Position numbers and translations under genes: made by a program. The notes under the pieces are model-generated. The model saw nothing but the letters and a program-made list of their open reading frames with translations, was not told where the DNA came from and made no database searches. Below, in pieces: positions 24,766 through 33,250 of a DNA stretch of 64,000 bases (positions are counted from its first letter, which is position 1; each line of letters starts with the position of its first letter). The stretch comes from Nesterenkonia cremea. Lineage in GTDB: Bacteria > Actinomycetota > Actinomycetes > Actinomycetales > Micrococcaceae. The DNA lies in NCBI RefSeq assembly GCF_014642675.1, contig NZ_BMIS01000006.1:62001-126000 (forward strand). Direction: 5' to 3'.

Positions 24766-26279
24766 CGTCCTTCGACCTCTTCTGCGTAAGTGGTGGCGTC
24801 GTAGATCTCGACATTGCCGAAGCCTGAGTTCAGGTCCAGCTCGATCACGCTCTCGGCATCTTCAGGTCCCAGCTCGTGGTCCGCGCCGGCGATCCCGCTC
24901 TCGTCGAACCAGCCGTCCTGGGTGCGGACGTTCAGGCTGCCCATGGCGTGGCCGTTGTCCACCAGCACTCGGGCCTCGTCCGGAACGACCACTGTGGCGT
25001 TGGCGAAGGCCATGTTGACCTCAGCGTGGTGAACTTCGGCGCCGTCCTCCGGCGCCGCGTCCAGGTCCCGCAGATCCACCAACGTGTTGGAGAAGGCGGT
25101 GCTGGTCGAGGAGCCGCTGGTGGAGTAGTTGCCGAAGAGGAAGTGGTCCGAGCCGTCGCTGGGGCCTGTGCTCGAACCCGGGCCAGGGGCCAGCAGGGTC
25201 AGCCCCACCATCACGCTGGCGGCCATGCCCAACACGAAGCCGTTGCCCTTCTTCCCGCGCGCCGCGGAGATCATGTGCCGGAAGGCCAGCAGGACCACCA
25301 GGGCGGCGGTGCCCAGGGCCAGCACGCTCAGTGTGGAGAGGCCGAACCACCCGCTGACGATGGACAGCGCCACGGTCACCGGGATGACCAGCAGGAGCAG
25401 CCCCCAGGTGAGCATCCGGCGTCGGCGGCGCTCGGCCCGCTCCTGCGGGCTCTCTGAGGCCGGCGTCGGGTACTGATAGCTGTAGTCATAGCTGTACTGG
25501 TAGTCCGCGGCAGGGTACGACGCCGACGCCGCGGCAGAGCCTCCGTGCTCGGCTCCGCAGCCGGAACCGGCGTTCTGCCACTTCCCGGCGGTCTGCCCAG
25601 ACTCAGCGCCGTAGGCAGCGCCCTGCCCAGCACCGGATCCGGAGGAGGGCTCGGAGTCCTTGGGGTACCAGGCCGGCTTGCCGTCCGCGCGGGAGGGAGC
25701 CTCAGCAGACCCGCCCTTCGAGGATGTCGCCGGCCCCTGTGCTTTTCCCCGACCACCGGCCTGGTCAGCGCCGGAGCCATCACCGCCAGCACCGTCGGCA
25801 TCCTCGCCGTCCTGGTGCCGACCGCAGCCGCCGTTCCTGCTGATGAAAACATAGACGCCCCAGACCACTGCGCCGATCACCAGCAGGTTGATCAGGATGG
25901 CGAAGGGTCCGCCGATGTTGATGGGGGTGAAGACATTCGCCGCGCCCAGCACCGCCAGCAGGCCTGAGGTCACCACGGCCCCGTTGAACTGGCCGCGCAT
26001 CGCGGACTCGGCGTGGATCCGGCCGCGCTGATCGGGGACCAGCAGCCAGGCCAGGCCGTAGAGCATGGCTGTGGGGGAGGCGACGAGGATCAGAGCGATG
26101 ACGCCGATGCCGCGCAGCAGCGTGGCGTCCCATCCGGTGCGCTGGGAGACGGCGGAGAAGACGCCGCCGATCCAGCCGCCGTCGGCGCGGCGGACGCCCG
26201 TGGAGCGCAGCCAGTCGAAGAACTGGCGGCCGGTCTCCGGCTTCTCCTCAGAGGGCTGAGTGTTGGTGTGCTGTTCCAT
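24762..26279 (-). CDS. PspC-domain membrane protein with C-terminal toastrack-like domain
   Basis: 505 residues. The N-terminal PspC domain (about 25-85) contains GWIGGVFSAVSQRTGWDATL and one membrane helix. Two more helices follow, then a long Gly/Ser/Ala linker that ends in a tyrosine cluster (YQYSYDYSYQYP). Three further helices precede a beta-rich C-terminal domain (about 395-500) with repeated segments like VNMAFANATVVVPDEARVLV and LNSGFGNVEIYD, as in LiaF/toastrack domains. The family senses envelope stress. It diverges from the PspC-fused kinase; GGAGG precedes the ATG. Confidence 0.85.
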   Translation of the reverse strand: MEQHTNTQPSEEKPETGRQFFDWLRSTGVRRADGGWIGGVFSAVSQRTGWDATLLRGIGVIALILVASPTAMLYGLAWLLVPDQRGRIHAESAMRGQFNGAVVTSGLLAVLGAANVFTPINIGGPFAILINLLVIGAVVWGVYVFISRNGGCGRHQDGEDADGAGGDGSGADQAGGRGKAQGPATSSKGGSAEAPSRADGKPAWYPKDSEPSSGSGAGQGAAYGAESGQTAGKWQNAGSGCGAEHGGSAAASASYPAADYQYSYDYSYQYPTPASESPQERAERRRRRMLTWGLLLLVIPVTVALSIVSGWFGLSTLSVLALGTAALVVLLAFRHMISAARGKKGNGFVLGMAASVMVGLTLLAPGPGSSTGPSDGSDHFLFGNYSTSGSSTSTAFSNTLVDLRDLDAAPEDGAEVHHAEVNMAFANATVVVPDEARVLVDNGHAMGSLNVRTQDGWFDESGIAGADHELGPEDAESVIELDLNSGFGNVEIYDATTYAEEVEGR

Positions 26280-26415
26280 GCCTCCAGCTTCCTGTGCGCA
26301 GCCTGACCGCCGCTACTGGGGTCCACCCTGAGATGACCCTGATTGTGCCTTGGGATCCCCGGATATCCGGGCGGATCCGGGATTCAGGGGCACCGGGACG
26401 TGGCAGGATGGGCCC

Positions 26416-27810
26416 ATGAGCATCCCTGCGAGCCGGCCCCCGCTGCGGCGCGGCCTGGACACTCCCGTGGCCGGAGTGTGCCTGGGTCTGGCTCGTCATC
26501 TGGGCGTCTCGGTGCCGGTGATGCGTACCGTGATGATCGCGCTGACCGTCGCCGGGGGCATCGGCCTGATCCTCTACTGCTGGCTCTGGGCCTTCGTTCC
26601 GGTGGAGACTGAGCCGGAGCCTGAGGCGGCTCGCCGCGGGCTCTCCGGTCCGGCGGTGGAGAGTCCCGACGCCGGCACCCACACCTCGGACGCCGGCTTC
26701 GACGCCGCCTCCGCAGCTTCAGGAACAGGCCCCGGCGAGGAGGACGTCTCCGCACGTCTGCGCCGCGGCCTCGATGTGATCACCCGCTCCCCGGAGGTGC
26801 TGGCCGGAGGCCTGCTGCTGGGTATCGCCGGGATCATGATGCTGCAGCTGGTGGGCATCCGGGTGGACTGGTGGCTGATCGGCCCGCCGGCCATCCTGGT
26901 GGTCGGACTGCTGCTGGCCTGGTCCCAGGTGGACGCCGGAGAGGGCGCCGGGACCACCCGCAGCCGTCAGTCGGTTCTGTGGCAGTTCGCCGCCGGAACC
27001 TTCCTGGTGCTGGTGGCCCTGCTGGTCATGGCCGGAGGCTTCGTCCCCGCGGGCGAGCTGATCCTGAGCCTGGTGCTGGCCGGAATGCTGCTGGCCGGCG
27101 TCGCGCTGGTGATCGCACCCTGGCTGATCAAGATGTACCGGACCATGTCGGTGGAGCGGGCGCGCGCCGTCGCGGAGGCCGAGCGGGCCGATATCGCGGC
27201 GCATCTGCACGATTCGGTGCTGCAGACCCTCGCGATGATCCAGAAGCAGCGCCACGATCCGGCGGCGGTGGGTCAGTTGGCCCGCAGCCAGGAGCGTCAG
27301 CTGCGCGACTGGCTCTATCGGCAGCAGGAGGCCCGCGGACAGGGCCCGAGCAGGCAGGGAGCCGGTGCGCAGGGCTCTCAGCCGGGCGCGGACGGCGTCG
27401 GGCAGCAGCCGCAGAGTCTGCGCGAGAAGCTGATGGCCGCGGCCGCCGAGCTGGAGGAGCTATACACGGTTCCGGTGGAGGTGGTGACCGTGGGAGAGTC
27501 TCACCGGGAGGACCATGAGGCGCTGGTGGCGGCCGCTCGCGAGGCGATCGTCAACGCACTCAAGCATGCCGGGCCGGCCTCGGTCTATGCGGAGTCGGAT
27601 GCGCGCGAGGACGCGGTGTTCATCCGCGACCGCGGGCAGGGCTTCGATGTGGATGCCATCGAGGAGGACCGGCTGGGCGTACGCGAATCGATCATCGGCC
27701 GGATGCGGCGAGCCGGCGGCCGGGCCCGGATCCGTTCCTCGGAGAGCGGCACCGAGGTCCAGCTGTTCCTGCCCGCTGAGGCACGAGTCCAGGAGGAGAC
27801 GGAGTCATGA
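26416..27810 (+). CDS. PspC-fused sensor histidine kinase (HisKA_3 type)
   Basis: 464 residues. The PspC domain at about 8-68 (TPVAGVCLGLARHLGVSVPV) is followed by about four membrane segments and a cytoplasmic NarL/DesK-class kinase. His265 in IAAHLHDSVLQTLAMI is the phosphorylation site. The ATPase part has EAIVNALKHAG (N box) and IRDRGQGFDVD (G box). The ATG at 26416 is preferred over the open frame from 26350. The 4-base overlap with the response regulator shows a two-component pair. It probably reads out envelope stress together with the divergent toastrack protein. Confidence 0.9.
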   Translation: MSIPASRPPLRRGLDTPVAGVCLGLARHLGVSVPVMRTVMIALTVAGGIGLILYCWLWAFVPVETEPEPEAARRGLSGPAVESPDAGTHTSDAGFDAASAASGTGPGEEDVSARLRRGLDVITRSPEVLAGGLLLGIAGIMMLQLVGIRVDWWLIGPPAILVVGLLLAWSQVDAGEGAGTTRSRQSVLWQFAAGTFLVLVALLVMAGGFVPAGELILSLVLAGMLLAGVALVIAPWLIKMYRTMSVERARAVAEAERADIAAHLHDSVLQTLAMIQKQRHDPAAVGQLARSQERQLRDWLYRQQEARGQGPSRQGAGAQGSQPGADGVGQQPQSLREKLMAAAAELEELYTVPVEVVTVGESHREDHEALVAAAREAIVNALKHAGPASVYAESDAREDAVFIRDRGQGFDVDAIEEDRLGVRESIIGRMRRAGGRARIRSSESGTEVQLFLPAEARVQEETES

Positions 27811-28481
27811 GTTCGACGACGGGCGCCCAGTCGCTGCGGCGTGTGGTGATCGTGGATGATCACGGGATCTTCCGCGCCGGTCTGAAGGCTGAGATGCAGG
27901 GCCGCGTGGATGTGGTGGGCGAGGCCCATGACGTGGAGACGGCCGCGGCCGCAGTGCGCGAGCGTATGCCCGAGGTGGTGCTGCTGGATGTGCACCTGCC
28001 CGGCGGCACCGGCGGCGGTGGGGCCGAGGTGGTCACCCGCTGCCGGGACCTGCTGGAGGAGGTCCGCTTCCTGGCCATCAGCGTCTCTGACCAGGCGGAA
28101 GATGTGGTCTCGGTGATCCGTGCGGGGGCCCGCGGCTATGTCACCAAGACCATCAGCACGGCGGATCTGGCCGATGCGGTGGAATCGGTGGCCACCGGCG
28201 ACGCCGTCTTCTCGCCCCGGCTGGCCGGCTTCGTCCTGGACGCCTTCGGCACCTCCGGACTGGTCGAGGATGTGCGCGATGAGGAGCTGGACCGGCTCTC
28301 GGCCCGGGAGGTGGAGGTCATGCGGCTGATCGCCCGCGGCTACACCTACCGGGAGATCGCCTCGGAGCTGTTCATCTCCATCAAGACGGTGGAGACCCAT
28401 GTCTCCAAGGTGCTGCGGAAGCTGCAGCTGTCCTCACGGCACGAGCTGACCCGCTGGGCGGAGCGCCGCCGGATCGTCTGA
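27807..28481 (+). CDS. LuxR/NarL-family response regulator
   Basis: 224 residues: receiver domain with the acidic pair in VIVDDHG, phospho-acceptor Asp61 in VVLLDVHLPGG and Lys in YVTKTIS, then a LuxR helix-turn-helix (about 155-219) with LSAREVEVMRLIARGYTYRE and IKTVETHVSKVLRKL. It is the cognate regulator of the overlapping kinase gene. From residue 132 to the stop the gene is present a second time at 39613-39896. An imperfect hairpin follows at about 28485-28504. Confidence 0.93.
   Translation: MSSTTGAQSLRRVVIVDDHGIFRAGLKAEMQGRVDVVGEAHDVETAAAAVRERMPEVVLLDVHLPGGTGGGGAEVVTRCRDLLEEVRFLAISVSDQAEDVVSVIRAGARGYVTKTISTADLADAVESVATGDAVFSPRLAGFVLDAFGTSGLVEDVRDEELDRLSAREVEVMRLIARGYTYREIASELFISIKTVETHVSKVLRKLQLSSRHELTRWAERRRIV
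28198..28481 (+). repeat. 284-bp direct repeat, copy 1 (3' end of the LuxR-type gene)
   Basis: This 3' part of the response regulator gene matches 39613-39896 base for base without indels, with about 16 mismatches by eye (about 94% identity). The match starts at GCGACGCCGTCTTCTC and stops exactly at the stop codon. The two copies bracket the molybdenum-hydroxylase block. Confidence 0.9.
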
Positions 28482-28550
28482 GACCCGCGGTACCGGTGCT
28501 GCGGGCCGTGAGGTCGGACGCAGCCCGGTGCGACAGTGTGCAGCCGGCTC

Positions 28551-29282
28551 TCAGCTGCGGTGCCAGAAGTCTTCCAGGACCTCGTTGAGGGCGGATCCCA
28601 CCTGCGGGACCATATGCCGCTTCCCCCCGAGGATGGTCCTCTCCGCGCCGGTGCGCTCAGCGATCACGTCGCAGACTGCTTCGAAGGCGGGATGATGTCC
28701 TCCGGAGATGCTGAGGAGGGGGAAGGGTGCGGCGGCTAGGGCCTCGAAGTCGGGGTGGGCGTGCCACGGAGCTCTTTCCCGCATGAGGGAGGCGACTCCG
28801 TCCTCGAGGGCAGCCGGGAGCGGACGGTCGGGCCACTCGCGCTCGCCGATGGCCCGTGAGAAGCGCCGGTAGAACTCGAGGGTCGGGAGCTCCTCGGTCC
28901 AGAGGGCATTCAGCTCGTGGCGGGTGCGGACGACGGCGGGATGCTCGGTGATCCCGAAGGCGGGCGGCTCGATCACAGTCAGCGAACGTACACGGTCAGG
29001 ATTCTGGGCGGCGAGCAGCAGGGCGACGACGCCGCCGTAGGAGTGTCCTACCAGGTGGGCGCCGTCACCGAGCAGAGGCCGGTGAGCCTCGGTTTCAACG
29101 AGGAAGTCCACCCGCACCCGCGGGCTCTCTCCGTAGCCGGGACGGTCCGGGATGATCAGCTGCCATCGCTCGGCCAAGACTTCCTGCTTCCGCCAGTCGG
29201 CGGCACCGGTCGAGGCGTCGCAGTGCAGCATCACCACCCGTGGCCCCTCGCCGAGGCTCCGCACGGCGATCTCAGCAGTCAT
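28551..29282 (-). CDS. alpha/beta hydrolase
   Basis: 243 residues with the nucleophile Ser81 in LVGHSYGGVVALLLA, the oxyanion region VVMLHCDAST near the N-terminus and a C-terminal His in KRHMVPQVG. This is the general fold of esterases, thioesterases and C-C bond hydrolases. It starts 4 bases after the padR stop, so both form one unit facing the molybdenum-hydroxylase operon. A role in that pathway, for example hydrolysing a CoA or ring-cleavage intermediate, is a guess from position. Confidence 0.85.
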   Translation of the reverse strand: MTAEIAVRSLGEGPRVVMLHCDASTGAADWRKQEVLAERWQLIIPDRPGYGESPRVRVDFLVETEAHRPLLGDGAHLVGHSYGGVVALLLAAQNPDRVRSLTVIEPPAFGITEHPAVVRTRHELNALWTEELPTLEFYRRFSRAIGEREWPDRPLPAALEDGVASLMRERAPWHAHPDFEALAAAPFPLLSISGGHHPAFEAVCDVIAERTGAERTILGGKRHMVPQVGSALNEVLEDFWHRS

Positions 29283-29286
29283 CAGC

Positions 29287-29829
29287 TCACCCTTCCAGCT
29301 CGGAGCTCAGGTCCTTCCAGAAGTCGAGGGCGGCACGCTCCATGGCCAGGCCGAGCTTGAGCGGGACGAGGCGCGGCGCGACAGTGTCGACGGAGCCGAA
29401 ACGCTCTTGCATTTCCTCATAGGTGCCGATCCGTTCCGTGTGCTGGCGGATCTGCTCCTGTGCCAGGGTCAGCATGTCCCCCTCCTGGGCGAGCTCGGAG
29501 AAGAAGAGCTTCAGCTCGGCCACATCGCGGACCTGCATCGGTTCGGTCTCCGGCTCGGCCAGCCAGTGCTGCAGTGCGCGACGGCCTTCCTCGGTGAGGG
29601 AGAAGGTCTGCTTCCGCCGCCCCCCGTCCTCCGTGCAGATGTCCAGCAGCCCTGCCTCGGCCAGTCGGCGCGGCTCAGAGTAGAGCTGCGCGTGGGGGAA
29701 GTGCCAGAAGTAGCCCACGGAGTGCCCCACCGCGCGCTTGAGGTCATAGGACGTCGAAGGGCCGCGCAGGCCCAGGAGGCCAAGCACGACGTACGACGTC
29801 GTTGTGAGTCGAACCATATCGAGGTTCAT
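29287..29829 (-). CDS. PadR-family transcriptional regulator
   Basis: 180 residues. The winged helix covers about 9-80 (TTSYVVLGLLGLRGPSTSYDLKR, with YSEPRRLAEAGLLD as the recognition part), and the C-terminal helical dimer domain is of the Vir_act_alpha type (VRDVAELKLFFSELA). PadR proteins repress genes for phenolic or drug metabolism and release DNA when a small aromatic ligand binds. Its place divergent from an aromatic-acid type operon fits. GGAAAGG precedes the ATG. Confidence 0.9.
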   Translation of the reverse strand: MNLDMVRLTTTSYVVLGLLGLRGPSTSYDLKRAVGHSVGYFWHFPHAQLYSEPRRLAEAGLLDICTEDGGRRKQTFSLTEEGRRALQHWLAEPETEPMQVRDVAELKLFFSELAQEGDMLTLAQEQIRQHTERIGTYEEMQERFGSVDTVAPRLVPLKLGLAMERAALDFWKDLSSELEG

Positions 29830-29877
29830 TCTGTCACCTTTCCGGAAGTCTCTCCGGAGACTCCGTCACACACGGAA

Positions 29878-29906
29878 TTGTGCTTCCGGCCACAATGCTG
29901 TAACTT
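29878..29906 (+). promoter_or_regulatory. promoter of the molybdenum-hydroxylase operon
   Basis: TTGTGC (29878-29883), 17 bases, TAACTT (29901-29906). The predicted start at about 29913 falls inside the inverted repeat just downstream. Confidence 0.45.
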
Positions 29907-29911
29907 AAGTC

Positions 29912-29936
29912 ACATAGTATGAAACAGAACGTATGT
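29912..29936. promoter_or_regulatory. candidate PadR operator ACATA-N15-TATGT
   Basis: A perfect 5-bp inverted repeat, ACATA at 29912-29916 and TATGT at 29932-29936. PadR sites are commonly ATGT/ACAT-type palindromes. Binding here would cover the transcription start of the operon. Further small repeats (AGTCTC/GAGACT at about 29848-29863) lie nearer padR. Confidence 0.4.
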
Positions 29937-29994
29937 AATAGAAGGTCGGTTGGACTGCAGCTTCAACCGGTCTCCTGACCGAGAAGGGGCATCG

Positions 29995-32427
29995 ATGGCA
30001 TCAGCCGAGAGCAGCACCGGGTCCTACGTCGGGCAGCCCCTGGCGCGCATCGAGGACCCTGCTCTGGTGACCGGTCGAGGACGTTTTCTCGATGACCTCG
30101 ATCCGCTCCCCGGGACCCTAGTCGCCGCCGTGGTGCGCAGCCCGCATCCCCACGCCCGCATCCGGGGCGTGGACCTGGAGCGTGCCCGCCGGCACCCGGG
30201 TGTGGCCGCGGTGATCGGCCCGGAGGAGGTGCTGGAGACCCTCCGGCCCTTCCCGCTTTCCCTGAAGACTCCCATGCCCTACTACCCGACGGGTACGGAC
30301 AAGGTCCGCTTCGTCGGTGAGCCCGTCGCCGTCGTTGTCGCGACCGACCGCTACACCGCTGAGGACGCCGCCGAGCTGGTCCACATCGACTACGAGCTGC
30401 TGCCGGCCGTGGTCGAGACCGCCGACGCCGTGCGGGAGGACGCCCCGCTGCTGCATGACTCCGCCGGGAGCAACATCGCCAGCGACCGGCTCTTCGACTT
30501 CGGTGAGGTCGACTCCGCCTTCGAGGCAGCCGCCCACGTGGTCGCCGGCGAATACAGCTTTCCCCGTTACTCCTCCACCCCTATGGAGTGCTATTCGGTG
30601 ATCTCCGAATGGCGGGAGGAGGCCGGGGGGCCGCAGGTGACGGCATGGTCCAATTTCCACGGTCCTTTCTCTATGGTGCCGGTGCTGGCCGGGGCTCTCG
30701 GCATCGGGGCAGCCCAGCTCCGGCTCATCATTCCCCAGGACAACGGCGGCAGCTTCGGGATCAAGGCCGGCATCTATCCCTATGTCGCGCTGATGGCGGT
30801 GGCCAGCAAATACGCAGGACGGCCGGTGCGCTGGACTGAGGACCGCATCGAGCACCTGCTCGCCTCTTCCGCCGGTTCCGACCGGGTGATGCGCTTCTCC
30901 GCGGCAGTGGATGCGGAAGGCATCGTCCAGGCACTCGACGTCGACTTCCGGGAGAACGTCGGCGCCTACCTCCGTCCCCCGGAGCCGGCGACCCTCTACC
31001 GGTGCTTCGGGAACATCACCGGGGCCTACCGGATCGACAACGTCCGGCTGCGCTCGCGGGCGGTGGTCACGAACAAGGCACCCACCGGTCTCAACCGAGG
31101 ATTCGGCGGCCAACAGCTGTACTTCGGCCTGGAGCGGCTGATGGACAGGATCGCCCGCACCCTCGGCCAGAACCCGGCTGAGCTGCGCCGCCGCAATCTG
31201 GTCCCCACCGCGGCCTTCCCCTACGCCACTCCCACCGGCGGCATCTACGACTCCGGTGACTACGAGCAGGCGGTGGCAAAGGTCCTGGAGTCCAGCCGGT
31301 ACCAGCAGCTGCGGAAGGAGCAGGAAGAGGCCCGGGCCCGCGGGGAACTCGTCGGCACCGGCATCGCGCTCGCCGTCGAGCCCTCGGCCACCAACATCGG
31401 CTACGTCGGTCTGGCCACCCCTGCTGAGGAACGACCCCCGGGCCGGGACAAATCCGGCTCCACCGAACATGTGCGGGTCACCGTTGACCCCTCCGGCACC
31501 GTCTCGGTGCTCCTGGGCACCGTCCCTCAGGGTCAGGGTCATGCCACCGTGGCCCGGCAGGTGGTGGCCGACCGTCTGGGCCTGCCGCTGGAGAAGGTGG
31601 TCCCCAAGGTCGACATGGACACCGACAGCACCCCTTGGACGGTCACCTCCGGCAGCTACTCCTCCCGCTTCTCACCCTTGCTGACCTCTGCGCTGGTGGA
31701 GGCGGCGGACCGTGTGGCCGAGACCATCAAGGTGGCCGCCGGCGTGCTGCTGGAAGCGCCCCCGCAGGATCTTGAGCTCGACGGCGGGTTGGTGCGGGTC
31801 GCCGGGGCCGAAGAGCGTTCGGTCGCCTTCCGCCATGCCGCAGGGCTGGTGCATTGGGACCCGGGAGCGCTGCCCGACGGCGTGGACGCCCAGCTCTACG
31901 CAGAAGCGGCCTTCACTCCGCCGGAGTCCACCGCCCCCTCCCGCACCGACCAGATCAACTCTTCGCTGTGCTACGGGTTCGTCGCCGAGGTGGTCCAGGT
32001 GCGCATCGATCCGGAGACCTATGAGATCTCCATCCAGCAGGTCAACGCCGTCCACGACGCCGGAACCGTGCTGAACCCGCTGCTCATCGAGGGCCAGGTG
32101 CACGGGGCCATGGTCCACGGGCTGGGCGGCGCCCTCTACGAGGAGATGTCCTATACCGACAGCGGCCAGCCCACCTCCACCTTCATGGACTACCTCGTGC
32201 CGACCTCTGCCGAGGCGGACTTCCCCCTCACCGGAGATCGGGTGGTGACACCCTCACCGGTGACCAAGCTCGGAGCCAAGGGTTCCGGAGAGGGAAGCAG
32301 CATGAGCTTCCCGGCCGCCGTCGCTAGTGCGGTGGAAGACGCCCTCTCGGCCCACGGGATCGAGATCACCGCGCTGCCGCTGCACGGCAATGTCATCAAC
32401 GACCTGCTCACCCGCGCCACACCCTGA
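29995..32427 (+). CDS. molybdenum hydroxylase large (molybdopterin-binding) subunit
   Basis: 810 residues of the xanthine dehydrogenase/CO dehydrogenase large-subunit family, which carries the Mo-cytosine-dinucleotide cofactor. The Mo-site segments QDNGGSFGIKAG and KGSGEGSSMSFPAAVASA are present, with Glu766 the probable catalytic base. The active-site loop is LNRGFGGQQ (366-374), not the AYxCSFR of form I CO dehydrogenase or the AYRGAGR of form II, so CO is an unlikely substrate. The ATG at 29995 follows GAGAAGGGG. It is the first gene of a seven-gene operon. Confidence 0.9.
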   Translation: MASAESSTGSYVGQPLARIEDPALVTGRGRFLDDLDPLPGTLVAAVVRSPHPHARIRGVDLERARRHPGVAAVIGPEEVLETLRPFPLSLKTPMPYYPTGTDKVRFVGEPVAVVVATDRYTAEDAAELVHIDYELLPAVVETADAVREDAPLLHDSAGSNIASDRLFDFGEVDSAFEAAAHVVAGEYSFPRYSSTPMECYSVISEWREEAGGPQVTAWSNFHGPFSMVPVLAGALGIGAAQLRLIIPQDNGGSFGIKAGIYPYVALMAVASKYAGRPVRWTEDRIEHLLASSAGSDRVMRFSAAVDAEGIVQALDVDFRENVGAYLRPPEPATLYRCFGNITGAYRIDNVRLRSRAVVTNKAPTGLNRGFGGQQLYFGLERLMDRIARTLGQNPAELRRRNLVPTAAFPYATPTGGIYDSGDYEQAVAKVLESSRYQQLRKEQEEARARGELVGTGIALAVEPSATNIGYVGLATPAEERPPGRDKSGSTEHVRVTVDPSGTVSVLLGTVPQGQGHATVARQVVADRLGLPLEKVVPKVDMDTDSTPWTVTSGSYSSRFSPLLTSALVEAADRVAETIKVAAGVLLEAPPQDLELDGGLVRVAGAEERSVAFRHAAGLVHWDPGALPDGVDAQLYAEAAFTPPESTAPSRTDQINSSLCYGFVAEVVQVRIDPETYEISIQQVNAVHDAGTVLNPLLIEGQVHGAMVHGLGGALYEEMSYTDSGQPTSTFMDYLVPTSAEADFPLTGDRVVTPSPVTKLGAKGSGEGSSMSFPAAVASAVEDALSAHGIEITALPLHGNVINDLLTRATP

Positions 32428-32469
32428 CACGCTCCCGAGCAACAGCCCCAAGGAAGAAGGAGAAGGAAG

Positions 32470-33249
32470 ATGCCCCTCACCGGTGGAGAGATCCGGCTCG
32501 AGCGCAGCCACGACGGCCGAGTCGCCAACCTCACTCTGGACCACGGCCGGTTCAACATCATCACCTTGGAGACCCGCAGCCTCATGGCGGAGCGGTTCGC
32601 AGAGATCGACGCCGACGATCGCATCCAGGCCGTCGTCATCCGTGCCGAGGGGGAGCACTTCACCTCCGGCGGCGACATCGCCGGCTTCATGGAGGTTGAG
32701 CCTTTCGACCTCACCGACCTCGGCCAGGACATCACCGCCCCCGCACGTTCCCCGAAGCCCGTGATCACCGCGGTGGACGGCTACTGCTTCGGGGTGGGCT
32801 TCGAATTGGCGCTCTCCACCGATATCCGTCTGATCACCGACCGCACGGAGTTCGCCCTGCCGGAGATGCGTCTGGGCATGATCCCCGGCTCTGGCGGGAC
32901 CCAGCGCCTCGCCCGGCTGATCGGGCTCTCCCGGGCCAAGTACCACGTGATGACCGCTGAGCGGATCAAGGCGCGGCAGGCACTGGACTGGGGGCTGGCA
33001 GCCTCCGTCAGCGAGGATGCCGATGGGCTGGAGGCCGAGGTCGAGCGTGTGGTCTCAACACTGCTTGGCTACTCCCCGGTTGCGCTGCGGACCGTCAAGG
33101 AGGTGCTGGACCGCGGAATCGATGCTCCGCTCTACTCCGGCATCGAGCTGGAGCGGAAGTCCTACGCCATGCTGCGCGCCACCCATGACTTCGGTGAAGG
33201 CGTCGCAGCCTTCAATGAGAAGCGAACCCCCCGCTTCGAAGGCCGCTGA
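32470..33249 (+). CDS. enoyl-CoA hydratase/isomerase family protein
   Basis: 259-residue crotonase-fold protein. Oxyanion-hole residues sit in HFTSGGDIAGF (64-73). Both acids of true hydratases are present: Glu112 in GVGFELALSTDIRL and Glu132 in FALPEMRLGMIPGSGGTQRL. So it probably adds water to an unsaturated acyl- or cyclic-CoA. It is embedded between the large and FAD subunits of the molybdenum enzyme, with a 1-base gap to the latter, implying that the pathway works on CoA thioesters. Confidence 0.9.
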   Translation: MPLTGGEIRLERSHDGRVANLTLDHGRFNIITLETRSLMAERFAEIDADDRIQAVVIRAEGEHFTSGGDIAGFMEVEPFDLTDLGQDITAPARSPKPVITAVDGYCFGVGFELALSTDIRLITDRTEFALPEMRLGMIPGSGGTQRLARLIGLSRAKYHVMTAERIKARQALDWGLAASVSEDADGLEAEVERVVSTLLGYSPVALRTVKEVLDRGIDAPLYSGIELERKSYAMLRATHDFGEGVAAFNEKRTPRFEGR

Positions 33250-33250
33250 C

